Shown here piece after piece: positions 15,643 to 23,296 of a stretch of 34,184 nucleotides of DNA. The notes beneath the pieces were generated by a model. That model did not search any database. It saw only the letters and a program-made list of their open reading frames with translations, and had not been told where the DNA came from. The position numbers were made by a program, and so were the translations under genes. Every line of letters begins with the position of its first letter. The first letter of the stretch is position 1. The DNA comes from Deltaproteobacteria bacterium (GTDB taxonomy: Bacteria > Desulfobacterota > DSM-4660 > Desulfatiglandales > Desulfatiglandaceae). The stretch spans positions 1 through 34,184 of the forward strand of contig QMLQ01000006.1 in the NCBI GenBank assembly GCA_003646815.1, written 5' to 3'.

Positions 15643-17562
15643 ATGAGAAAATTTATGTGGCTTTGCCTATTCATGATGCTGCCTGTATTCTTTTTCCACG
15701 TGCAGTTGAGGGCCGAAAAGTTTGACCCTGAAAAATTCCTTCCCACAAAGAATTTGTATAGCGATCAAGAACTCCAAAAACGTTTTTATAATATGAGTTT
15801 CAGGCCCTTTGAAAGGGACGATCTGGCGTTCAGCATGCTGGTGCAGAAGGACTGGAAAGATATCCCGATCAAAGTCCCCAAAAAACAGCTGGAACAGGAG
15901 TCTGCTTCGCTTATTCCACTTGCAAAGGTTATGGCGCCTAAAGGAAAAAGAGGCATTGCCTCTATTGCCGTTCGGTATATCAAGGTGCCTTTCGAGGTAA
16001 AGCTGAGTGACTGGGTGGATTATTACCTCAAAGGGAACGGGTTACAGCCCCTGTTGAGGAGATCAGGAACATTCAACGGGCGGAGAGTAGAAGAGGTACT
16101 CTGGCGTTCGATGCAGGAAGGCAAGACGTACCTGGCCCGAATGACTCTTTCCCGCCATGGTGCCCGGCTGTTCATCATTGTCTGCTCCGCCCTTGAGACG
16201 TCCTTTCGGCAGTATGCCAGGATCTTCAGTGCGGCAGCCATTTCCTTTGCGGTGAAAAACAAAGCAACCAGTGAATTTGCCGAACCTATGAAAATCTATG
16301 CGGGGAAAAGGGCTCCTGTCCTGCGCTTTCATTATCCCGCTTCATGGACGGCAAAAGAACCAGAGGGGCTCCCAAAGGGGAAATCAGGGGTGGATATCTC
16401 TCTGCGGAGAAAATTGGCTGGGGGCAAGGCACGTACGCTAGCATTCCTGCACATCAAAGGTATATCAAAGACACTCAACCGGTCTCCTGATGAAATAATG
16501 GAGGGGATCAAGAAGGACTTTATGGATGCAGGAATAAAGCTCCAAGGCCCGATGGACCACACGGAAATAACCAAGAGATTTTCCGGAGGAGCAATGCGGG
16601 CAAAAAGGTGGAGCGTCTTGATTGCTGGTGAAGCCGGAGAATTGGCTGTGGCTGTGTTTGCGAGGCATGACGGACCTATTGCCATGGGCCTTCTGGTCCC
16701 TTCTTTCAAAAGCGGACCTCTTGCGTGGATGGCGGGGTACCGTGAACTGGAAATAGCTGCACGTGATCTGCTTGCCGGAAGCATTGCAGAAAAAGGGCGT
16801 AAACCCTCAGAGGCCCTGATCAATACTGACCCGAAAAGGCTTGTAAACAGGACCATGTACCAACTGGCTAAGGCGGTCAAATCGGGAAATTTCACTGAGT
16901 TCCACGAAGGCTTCACCATGGTATTGAAAAAAAAGATAACGCCACAGAACCTAGCCGATAACTTCAGGTCCTTTGTAGAAAAGAAGATAGATCTCACCGT
17001 CATAAAGGGATTGGACCCTGTATTTGAGAATGATCCTCGGATAAAGCCCGATCAGCCCTTGAAGCTCAGTGGAAAGTACTATGCTTCTCTCATGACGGTA
17101 ATGTTCGACCTTACCTATGAGCCGGAGAACTCAGAGTGGAGACTTTCGGACATAAGCATTAGAACAGGCCCACCGGAACCGCCCCCTGGTAAAAAACTGA
17201 AGATTCCACCTCGGCGTGAGCTGACCAAGCTCACAAATACCACCATGATCGATTTGGCCGAGGCAATAAGCAAGAATGATTTTACGAACATGTATAATAA
17301 CATTTCCAAACTATGGCAGAAACAGACATCCAAAGAGGGCCTCGCTGATACCTTTTCCTCATTTGTGGAAAACGAGGTAGATCTTACGGTGATAAACGGG
17401 AAGAAACCCACTTTTGATAAGACTGCCCGCATTGAAGAGGGAAAACTTCTCTTGGAGGGGCACTACCAGACAAGAAAGATGAAGATCTTTTTTGCGTTGA
17501 AGTACTGGATGGATGCAGATGCGTGGAAGCTTGTAGGGATACGTGTGTGGACGAAAAGATAG
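15643..17562 (+). CDS. Exported protein of unknown function with duplicated domains
   Basis: A 639-residue protein with a clear signal peptide (about residues 1-24, ending Q-L-R-A). I do not recognise its family. The C-terminal third is a tandem repeat: about residues 400-508 and 530-637 align over their length, sharing L-A-x-(N/T)-F-x-S-F-V-E, then D-L-T-V-I-x-G and P-x-F. This 110-residue unit has the alternation of an NTF2-like or cystatin-like alpha/beta fold. The N-terminal part (about 45-385) may also hold two related modules, each with a short Y-P-x-S-W or V-Q-K-D-W motif as in PsbP/DUF1795-like proteins; that is tentative. It probably acts in the periplasm or as an envelope protein. 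It is monocistronic, with AAGGGGGG before the ATG. Confidence 0.8.
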   Translation: MRKFMWLCLFMMLPVFFFHVQLRAEKFDPEKFLPTKNLYSDQELQKRFYNMSFRPFERDDLAFSMLVQKDWKDIPIKVPKKQLEQESASLIPLAKVMAPKGKRGIASIAVRYIKVPFEVKLSDWVDYYLKGNGLQPLLRRSGTFNGRRVEEVLWRSMQEGKTYLARMTLSRHGARLFIIVCSALETSFRQYARIFSAAAISFAVKNKATSEFAEPMKIYAGKRAPVLRFHYPASWTAKEPEGLPKGKSGVDISLRRKLAGGKARTLAFLHIKGISKTLNRSPDEIMEGIKKDFMDAGIKLQGPMDHTEITKRFSGGAMRAKRWSVLIAGEAGELAVAVFARHDGPIAMGLLVPSFKSGPLAWMAGYRELEIAARDLLAGSIAEKGRKPSEALINTDPKRLVNRTMYQLAKAVKSGNFTEFHEGFTMVLKKKITPQNLADNFRSFVEKKIDLTVIKGLDPVFENDPRIKPDQPLKLSGKYYASLMTVMFDLTYEPENSEWRLSDISIRTGPPEPPPGKKLKIPPRRELTKLTNTTMIDLAEAISKNDFTNMYNNISKLWQKQTSKEGLADTFSSFVENEVDLTVINGKKPTFDKTARIEEGKLLLEGHYQTRKMKIFFALKYWMDADAWKLVGIRVWTKR

Positions 17563-17572
17563 ACATCCTATT

Positions 17573-17620
17573 CCAGGACCCAGGACCGTGCAGTCACAAG
17601 ACCGCAGGACCGGGTTGGAC
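17573..17620. repeat. Degenerate CCAGGAC/CGCAGGAC repeat
   Basis: Two adjacent CCAGGAC heptamers (17573-17579, 17580-17586) are followed by diverged words and another CAGGAC around 17604-17610, ending in GGTTGGACC. It starts about 10 nt after the stop of the exported 639-residue protein gene and lies before the transposase remnant. The rest of the gap to 17731 is AT-richer with T-runs and no gene. Confidence 0.45.
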
Positions 17621-17731
17621 CAAGGCAACTATTTGAGATCCTGAAACAATAGATATGAAAATGGTCCTTTTTTTGTCCTTAGAGTGCCGTTTTTAGCATG
17701 CAAAAAGCGCATTTAAGAAAGAGGGAAGATA

Positions 17732-18186
17732 ATGCCAAGAGCGAATCGGCATTACATACCAGAAGTTGTCTGGCACATTACCCATCGTTGCCATAAGAAT
17801 GAATTTCTGCTGAAGTTCGCCAGGCATCGACGACGATGGCTACGATGGCTTTTCGAGGCCAAGAAGCGGTTTGGCCTGAGCGTGTTGAACGATACGGTCA
17901 CTTCCAACCACATCCATCTTTTGGTAAGAGACAACGGAGCAAGAAAGGTCATCCCGAAATCCATACAGTTGATAGCAGGAAGAACCGAAAGGGTGCTTTC
18001 TGGGAAAACCGATACCATGCCACGGGCGTGGAAACAGATAAGCATTTGATTCAGTGCCTCGTTTATATGGACATGAACATGGTTCGTGTCGGCGTTGTGA
18101 ACCACCCTTCAGAGTGGACATTCACCGGGTACAATGAAATCCAGGCACCTCGTGAGCGCTATGCGCTCATTGACTACGAGGGATAG
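17732..18186 (+). pseudogene. REP-associated tyrosine (Y1) transposase, frameshifted and truncated
   Basis: The first frame begins M-P-R-A-N-R-H-Y-I-P with W-H-I-T-H-R-C-H-K and the HUH motif N-H-I-H-L-L-V, as in RAYT/IS200-like single-strand transposases. Similarity then breaks near 17985 after Q-L-I-A-G-R-T-E. It resumes one frame over with G-A-F-W-E-N-R-Y-H-A-T, then L-V-Y-M-D-M-N-M-V-R-V-G-V-V and H-P-S-E-W. Relatives have about seven more residues at the junction, so a small deletion with frameshift is likely. The second frame stops at 18186, before the usual C-terminal domain. The 5' part has its own ATG and GAGGGAAG. The product is predicted inactive. Confidence 0.8.
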
Positions 18187-18195
18187 GAGGCAATT

Positions 18196-18504
18196 ATGGC
18201 TAAGAAAAGACTTTCTCCAATTCATCCCGGTGAAATACTTGAGGAAGAATTTTTAAAACCTATGGGTATAAGTCAATATCGACTTGCCAAGGACATAAGC
18301 GTACCCCCAAGGCGTATTAATGAAATTGTCCATAAAAAACGATCAATTACTGCTGATACAGCGTTACGTTTAGGTCGATTCTTTGGAATACCACCTCAGT
18401 TTTGGCTTAACATCCAAAGTAGATATGATCTTGAAATTACAGAAGATCTGCTATCAGATCGCCTCGAAAAAGAGGTGCAGGTGCTAGAGGCAAATACCGC
18501 ATAG
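18196..18504 (+). CDS. higA: HigA-family antitoxin / XRE-type DNA-binding protein
   Basis: A 102-residue protein beginning [13 protein letters not shown], then a helix-turn-helix ([15 protein letters not shown]) and [13 protein letters not shown]: the standard HigA antitoxin layout at normal length. HigA neutralises HigB, an mRNA-cleaving toxin, and represses its operon. Here the upstream partner is missing: the preceding 10 nt touch the broken transposase frame. TAGGAGG precedes the ATG. Base composition is visibly AT-richer than the neighbours, suggesting acquisition from elsewhere. It may survive as a stand-alone regulator or as a relic. Confidence 0.85.
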   Translation: MAKKRLSPIHPGEILEEEFLKPMGISQYRLAKDISVPPRRINEIVHKKRSITADTALRLGRFFGIPPQFWLNIQSRYDLEITEDLLSDRLEKEVQVLEANTA

Positions 18505-18529
18505 ATTATTTTAAGATTATAACCATGGC

Positions 18530-18643
18530 ATGAACCTTGACTGGGTTTATGCTGGCGCTCAACGACTTGGACAGGCAGTTGGGTACTCGGTTGAAAGTGG
18601 AGCAATTATAGCCAGAGAAAATGGCCACCATTTGTTTGAATAG
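18530..18643 (+). other. 37-residue open fragment, unrecognised
   Basis: After higA a frame opens at 18530 with N-L-D-W-V-Y-A-G-A-Q-R-L-G-Q-A-V-G-Y and ends R-E-N-G-H-H-L-F-E before TAG at 18643. The residue pattern looks protein-like, but there is no ribosome site and I do not recognise it. It is most likely the tail of a lost gene in the mobile-element scar. The rest of the 18505-18678 stretch holds nothing else I can support. Confidence 0.3.
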
Positions 18644-18678
18644 TCTATTACTTTTTTACCAGCGCCCCATGTCACCAC

Positions 18679-18807
18679 ATGGCCGAATGGTGCCGTCACT
18701 ATGGCGTGGCGATCTGGGCCTATCGCCTGGTGCCGAACAACGTAGATCTGATTGCGGTTTCCAATGAGGAGGAGAGCCTGCACCTTGCTACAGGTGAAGC
18801 TCATCTT
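18679..18807 (+). pseudogene. Second Y1 transposase fragment with ruined HUH motif
   Basis: The frame reads M-A-E-W-C-R-H-Y-G-V-A-I-W-A-Y followed by P-N-N-V-D-L-I-A-V, and later T-G-E-A-H. This matches the central part of RAYT/IS200-like transposases, where the segment is normally P-N-H-V-H-L-I-A-V. Both catalytic histidines are replaced (N and D), so it cannot nick DNA. The fragment is open and in frame with the DUF362 gene that starts at 18856. Confidence 0.7.
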
Positions 18808-18855
18808 GAGCCCCGAAAACCCGGCAGGAACCCGAAAGCGAAATGGGGAGAGATA

Positions 18856-20010
18856 ATGTCCCCTGGATTGCGCGATTCAACCACCGTTTCCCTTGTCCAT
18901 TGCAAGAGCTATGATTCCTCTCTGGTGGACGCTGCCGTGCGGAAAGCCCTAGAGCCCTTTGGGGGAATGGGCCGCTTTATCAAACCGGGAGCGAGGGTAC
19001 TTATAAAACCGAACCTGCTCTCAGCGCGGGCCCCGGAAAAGCGCGTCACCACGGACCCGGAAATGGTCCGGTCCGTGGTGACGCTGGTCATGGAAGCAGG
19101 AGGCCGTCCCTTTATCGGGGACAGCCCTGGTATCGAACCTTTTAAACGGGTCATTGCAAAGACCGGCATAGAGGAAGTTGCAGGAGAACTGGGGATAGAT
19201 CTTTTAGAACTGAGCGATCCGAGGCCCGTCACGCTTCCGGAAGGATCGTTGTTTCGAAACCTCGAAATCGCGTCCCAGGCCCTTGACGCGGATGTGGTGA
19301 TCAACCTGCCCAAACTCAAGACCCACACCCAGATGCTCATGACCCTCGGCGTCAAAAACCTTTTCGGGACAATCGTTGCTCAGCGGAAGACCGAATGGCA
19401 CTACATGACCGGTCTCAACCGGGATACCTTTGCTTCTTTGCTCCTCCATATTTACGAGGCCGTGCGGCCTTCCTTAACCATTTTGGATGGTATCTGGGGC
19501 ATGGATGGAGACGGCCCCGGGAACGGAAACCCGTGCCAGCTCAACCTGGTGGCCGCTGCCCGGGATGCAGTGGCGCTGGATATCACCATTTGCCGCCTGC
19601 TGAATATCCCGCTCGAGATATTTCCGCTTTACCGTGCCGCCCGCGCTGCAGGAATCGGGGAAATCAGACCTGATCGAATCAAAGTCAAGGGAAGTTCCCT
19701 GGAATCATTCCAGATCCCGGAATTCCAGGTTCCGGAACTGGACTCCCTGAGGATCCTGCCCGGGATTTTTGACGGCTTTGCCAAGCGGTACCTGATCTCC
19801 AAGCCGGTACAGGATCCCGGAACCTGCGCAGGCTGCGGTGAATGTGTGGAGGCATGCCCGGCAGACGCCATTGAGCTAGAGCAACGGCGACTTCATTTTG
19901 ATTACGACGCCTGTATCCGGTGCTACTGCTGCCAGGAGATCTGCCCCAGGGGGGCAATCGGGTTTAAAAAGGGACTTCTGTTGAAGGTCCTGAACCGTTT
20001 CCACCGGTGA
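18856..20010 (+). CDS. DUF362 [4Fe-4S] ferredoxin-like protein
   Basis: A 384-residue protein. The DUF362 domain (about 1-300) contains K-P-N-L-L-S-A, D-S-P-G and the segment N-L-P-K-L-K-T-H. The C-terminus carries two ferredoxin clusters: C-A-G-C-G-E-C-V-E-A-C-P and C-I-R-C-Y-C-C-Q-E-I-C-P. It may carry electrons or process a metal-bound cofactor; the exact role of the family is not settled. The start at 18856 is supported by GGGGAGAG. An in-frame extension reaches back to 18679, but that part is transposase-derived and is excluded. It ends in a palindrome, convergent with the beta-CASP gene. Confidence 0.88.
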   Translation: MSPGLRDSTTVSLVHCKSYDSSLVDAAVRKALEPFGGMGRFIKPGARVLIKPNLLSARAPEKRVTTDPEMVRSVVTLVMEAGGRPFIGDSPGIEPFKRVIAKTGIEEVAGELGIDLLELSDPRPVTLPEGSLFRNLEIASQALDADVVINLPKLKTHTQMLMTLGVKNLFGTIVAQRKTEWHYMTGLNRDTFASLLLHIYEAVRPSLTILDGIWGMDGDGPGNGNPCQLNLVAAARDAVALDITICRLLNIPLEIFPLYRAARAAGIGEIRPDRIKVKGSSLESFQIPEFQVPELDSLRILPGIFDGFAKRYLISKPVQDPGTCAGCGECVEACPADAIELEQRRLHFDYDACIRCYCCQEICPRGAIGFKKGLLLKVLNRFHR

Positions 20011-20030
20011 GCCAGTTTTAAAACTGGCTC
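20009..20030. terminator. Perfect 22-bp palindrome between convergent genes
   Basis: GAGCCAGTTTT (20009-20019) is directly followed by its complement AAAACTGGCTC (20020-20030). It overlaps the DUF362 stop codon and lies 16 nt from the beta-CASP gene stop. As RNA from either strand it folds into a GC-based stem with an A/U-rich loop. There is no T-run outside the stem, so a bidirectional terminator is likely but not certain. Confidence 0.55.
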
Positions 20031-20045
20031 CGTTGAGATGATTTA

Positions 20046-21650
20046 TTATCCCATGATGGTCTGGAGTTCTTCCTGGATGTATTTCAGCTGATCCAGGTCA
20101 TCTGTACTTATCTTTCCGCTCGAGGCAGCGGCCTTTATCCGTTTTTTCAGTGCCTTCAGCTCTTTTTCCAGGTCAATAACGCCGTTGAGAACCAAACGCT
20201 CCACATCTGTCTCCACCTCCGCCGCCTCAGGCCTCTCCGTTGAAAGTTCCTTGGGCTTGAGGATGAGTCGTTCTTTCCACAGCGGTACATGGGTCTCAAG
20301 CTGGTAAATTTCTTTGATCTTGTCGCCCAAAGCCTGGCATGAAGCGGGTTCGCCGTGGATCAGGAATACCCGGGGCCGGCTTTCAAAATGACCTACCCAT
20401 TCCAGAAGATCATTCTGATCCGCATGGGCCGAGAACCCCCCGATGGTGAAAAGCTTGGCACGGACAGAGACATTTTCCCGGAATATCTTCACCTGTTTTG
20501 CCCCTTCCACGATACGCCTCCCCGTGGTTCCCTGTGCCTGGTATCCCACAATGACCAGGCTTGCACCCGGCCGCCACAGGTTATGTTTCAGGTGATGTTT
20601 GATGCGGCCTGCGGTGCACATCCCGTTCCCGGCGATAACGATGGCGGATCCCTGGTTTTCGTTGATGGCAATGGATTCCTTTGTGGTGGGCGTGAACTTG
20701 AGGTTGGGCATGTCAAAGGGATCGAAACCCTCGTCCACGATTGCCTGAGCTTCTTTATCGTAATATTTCTTGTTCTTCCGGAAAATTTCCGTTGCCTTTA
20801 TGGCCAGTGGGCTGTCAAGATAAATCGGTATATCCGGTATCATTCCGTTTCGTTGAAATTCTCCGAGGATGTAAAGGATTTCCTGGGTCCTTTCCACTGC
20901 AAAGGCTGGAATCATGATCTTTTCGTTTTTTGAGGTGCTGTACTGAATAGCCTCCAGGAGTTCCGACTTGCTGTCTTCAAAAGTCCGGTGCCGCCTATTT
21001 CCATAGGTGGACTCCAGGAACAGGTAGTCGGCGTTGAAGATTTCGTACGGATCCTGCACGATGAGCTGATGCTTTCTTCCGAGATCCCCGGAAAAAACAA
21101 TTTTCAAGGATTCCTGTTCCTCTTCCAGCCACAGTTCGAGGATGGATGATCCCAGGATATGCCCGGCGTTCCGGAGGCGCGCCTTGACCCCGGGTTCAAC
21201 ATCAATGGTCCGGTCTCTTTCGATGGGGGAAAACAGGGAAAGGCATGCCTCGGCATCCTCCACGGTGTAAAGGGGCATGATCTCGTTTTTGGACTGGCGT
21301 TTGTTCTTTCTCGATTGCCATTCAGCGTCCATTTCCTGGATGTGGGCCGAGTCCAGCAGGAGTGCGTGGCAGAGTTCCGCCGTGGGAGGTGAGGTGATAA
21401 TGCGCCCCTTGAAACCGTCCTTTGCCAGCTTGGGTATTCTCCCCGAATGATCGATGTGGGCATGGGTCAGGAAGAGGATATCTATATCAGCGGGATTGAA
21501 ACCCCACTCTTCCCAGTTCCTGGCTTCCATGTGTCTGCCACCCTGGAAAAGACCGCAATCCACCAGAAGCTTCTTTCCTCCCGGACTCTCCACAAAATAA
21601 CAGGAACCGGTCACTGATCCGGCCGCACCCAAACAGGTAATTCTGATCAT
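20046..21650 (-). CDS. Metallo-beta-lactamase / beta-CASP RNA-processing hydrolase
   Basis: A 534-residue MBL-fold protein. The zinc motif H-A-H-I-D-H is at residues 63-68, with G-H-I-L-G-S and F-S-G-D-L-G providing further ligands. The beta-CASP part follows (E-S-T-Y-G-N-R, P-A-F-A-V-E-R-T-Q-E, D-S-P-L-A, G-N-G-M-C-T-A-G-R, and S-A-H-A-D-Q). This order matches the YsH1/RNase J-like group of bacterial beta-CASP proteins that cut or trim RNA. The C-terminus ends in a charged helical region (about 450-534). Two adjacent ATGs exist (21653, 21650); the second fits the AAGGAG spacing better. It is convergent with the DUF362 gene and downstream of ubiD. Confidence 0.88.
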   Translation of the reverse strand: MIRITCLGAAGSVTGSCYFVESPGGKKLLVDCGLFQGGRHMEARNWEEWGFNPADIDILFLTHAHIDHSGRIPKLAKDGFKGRIITSPPTAELCHALLLDSAHIQEMDAEWQSRKNKRQSKNEIMPLYTVEDAEACLSLFSPIERDRTIDVEPGVKARLRNAGHILGSSILELWLEEEQESLKIVFSGDLGRKHQLIVQDPYEIFNADYLFLESTYGNRRHRTFEDSKSELLEAIQYSTSKNEKIMIPAFAVERTQEILYILGEFQRNGMIPDIPIYLDSPLAIKATEIFRKNKKYYDKEAQAIVDEGFDPFDMPNLKFTPTTKESIAINENQGSAIVIAGNGMCTAGRIKHHLKHNLWRPGASLVIVGYQAQGTTGRRIVEGAKQVKIFRENVSVRAKLFTIGGFSAHADQNDLLEWVGHFESRPRVFLIHGEPASCQALGDKIKEIYQLETHVPLWKERLILKPKELSTERPEAAEVETDVERLVLNGVIDLEKELKALKKRIKAAASSGKISTDDLDQLKYIQEELQTIMG

Positions 21651-21701
21651 CATGGACTCCTTTCGCTACGATGCAGGTTATAGTTGTTCACGGTTCTCCA
21701 T

Positions 21702-23153
21702 TCAGTCCAGCCCCAGTTTAGGCCAGAGCCGGTCAATCTTTGCCTTGACCTGGGGATCCATGCGTATGACATCAGGCCACTGTCTTGAAAATCCTTCGCC
21801 CGGCCATTTCCTGGTGCAATCCACCCCCATCTTGCTGCCGTAGAGGGGTCGCTCGGCTGCGTGGTCAAGGACATCCATGGGCCCTTCAACAAAACTGATA
21901 TCTCTCTTTGGGGCGACATTATTCCCCAGGTACCAGAGGACCTCGGAAAGGTCCTGGACGTTTACTTCCTGGTCAAAAACAAAGATCATTTTGGCGAACA
22001 TCATCTGTCCCATGCCCCAGAGGGCATGGATAATCTTCCTGGCGTGACCGGGATAGCGCTTGTCAATGGAAACAAAAGCAAGGTTGTGAAACACTCCTTC
22101 AATGGGAAGGTTCATATCCACCACTTCCGGGAGCTGCTTTTTGATGAAGGGAAGAAAGAGCCGTTCCGTGGCCTTTCCCAGCCACCCATCTTCCATGGGC
22201 GGGGGCCCGACAATGGTAGTGTGGTAAATGGGATCCTTCCGGGTAGTCATGCATGTCACATGAAATACGGGGTAGTCGTCCGCGAGGGAATAAAAGCCGG
22301 TGTGGTCACCGAAGGGGCCTTCTCTCCGGCGTTCTGCCGGATTGACGTATCCTTCGAGGACATACTGCGCATTGGCCGGCACCATGAGATCATTGGTCTT
22401 GCACCGGACAAGGTCGACCGGTTTTTTCCTGAGGTATCCTGCCAGCAGATATTCATCCATGTCATCAGGGAGTGGGGCGGTGGCCGCATAAGTGACCGCC
22501 GGATCCGGGCCGATGGCCACGGAAGCAGGCAACTCTACGCCCATCTCCTCGGCGATGCGGTAATGATATGCACCTCCCTTGTGCATGTGCCAGTGCATGC
22601 CCGTGGTATTCTTGTCAAATATCTGCAGACGATACATCCCCAGGTTCCGCTTCCCGGTTTCAGGGTCCCTGGTGGCCACGAGGGGGAAGGTGATGAACCT
22701 TCCGCCGTCCAGGGGCCAGCAGTGGAGCGCCGGCAGGCTCTCCAGATCCACCTGGTCACCTTCCATGACTACTTCCTGGCAGGGCGCGGACTTCACCTTC
22801 CTGGGAAAGATGGTGCTGACTTTTTTCACCTTGGGCAGAAGTTTCAATTTGTCCATGACGCTCTCTGCCTTTTCCATCTCAAGAAATGAGAGGATGTCCG
22901 CTGCCAGGTCGTCCAGGGAAGGAACCTCGAGGGCAAGTTTGATACGGGTCAATGAACCGAAGGCATTGATCAGGACAGGGGACTTGGAAGGAGATTTCGC
23001 GTTTTCAAACAGGAGCGCGGGTCCATTTTTCTTTGAGACACGGTCAGCTATTTCCGTGAGTTCCAGGTGGGTGTCCACAGGCTCCTTTATGCGCACAAGC
23101 TCACCTTTTTTCTCCAGTACCCTGATAAATTCGTTCAGATCTCTATACGCCAT
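21702..23153 (-). CDS. UbiD-family prenylated-FMN decarboxylase
   Basis: About 483 residues, the usual UbiD length. The start is placed at the ATG at 23153 (protein M-A-Y-R-D-L-N-E-F), with TTGGAG upstream. Family features are the N-terminal D-L-N-E-F segment, N-L-G-M-Y-R-L-Q, E-G-P-F-G-D-H-T-G-F-Y, T-T-I-V-G-P-P-P-M-E-D and the C-terminal K-M-G-V-D-C-T-R-K-W. The arginine and the glutamates of the E-R-E triad appear retained. These enzymes need prFMN from UbiX, which is not in the window. Possible roles are decarboxylation in menaquinone or ubiquinone synthesis, or aromatic-acid (de)carboxylation; the substrate cannot be chosen. It precedes the beta-CASP gene on the same strand by about 50 nt. 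Confidence 0.85.
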   Translation of the reverse strand: MAYRDLNEFIRVLEKKGELVRIKEPVDTHLELTEIADRVSKKNGPALLFENAKSPSKSPVLINAFGSLTRIKLALEVPSLDDLAADILSFLEMEKAESVMDKLKLLPKVKKVSTIFPRKVKSAPCQEVVMEGDQVDLESLPALHCWPLDGGRFITFPLVATRDPETGKRNLGMYRLQIFDKNTTGMHWHMHKGGAYHYRIAEEMGVELPASVAIGPDPAVTYAATAPLPDDMDEYLLAGYLRKKPVDLVRCKTNDLMVPANAQYVLEGYVNPAERRREGPFGDHTGFYSLADDYPVFHVTCMTTRKDPIYHTTIVGPPPMEDGWLGKATERLFLPFIKKQLPEVVDMNLPIEGVFHNLAFVSIDKRYPGHARKIIHALWGMGQMMFAKMIFVFDQEVNVQDLSEVLWYLGNNVAPKRDISFVEGPMDVLDHAAERPLYGSKMGVDCTRKWPGEGFSRQWPDVIRMDPQVKAKIDRLWPKLGLD

Positions 23154-23210
23154 AACTAACTCCAAGAATAATTCCAGTTCATGGTTTCATGAAAAGCGTC
23201 ACAGTACAAT

Positions 23211-23243
23211 GTCATTGCAAGAAACGTAAGTAACGAAGCAACC
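23211..23243. repeat. GTCATTGC...AACGAAGCAACC intergenic word
   Basis: In the 143-bp gap between the dinG-like and ubiD-like genes this 33-bp stretch contains GTCATTGC, AACGTAAG and AACGAAGCAACC. From memory it resembles the recurrent intergenic word GTCATTGCGAG...GAAGCAATCT found in many bacterial genomes. Only one copy is visible here, so the call rests on that resemblance. The rest of the gap has no gene. Confidence 0.35.
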
Positions 23244-23296
23244 TGACTGCTCCTGTGTGTCCGTTCTTCCAGCAAGCATATTCATAAATCGAACCA

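Noticed and set aside
17685-17720. Inverted TTTTT...AAAAA around GCATGC as a REP element
   Set aside because: Only 5 bp pair outside the centre and no second copy is seen near the transposase remnant.
18100-18186. Tail of the first transposase frame as a HigB toxin C-terminus
   Set aside because: The residues continue the transposase pattern (H-P-S-E-W, Y-N-E-I-Q); nothing resembles a RelE/HigB toxin.
21861-22889. 342-codon plus-strand frame antisense to the UbiD gene
   Set aside because: Long antisense frames are common in GC-rich genes; the residues show no recognisable domain.
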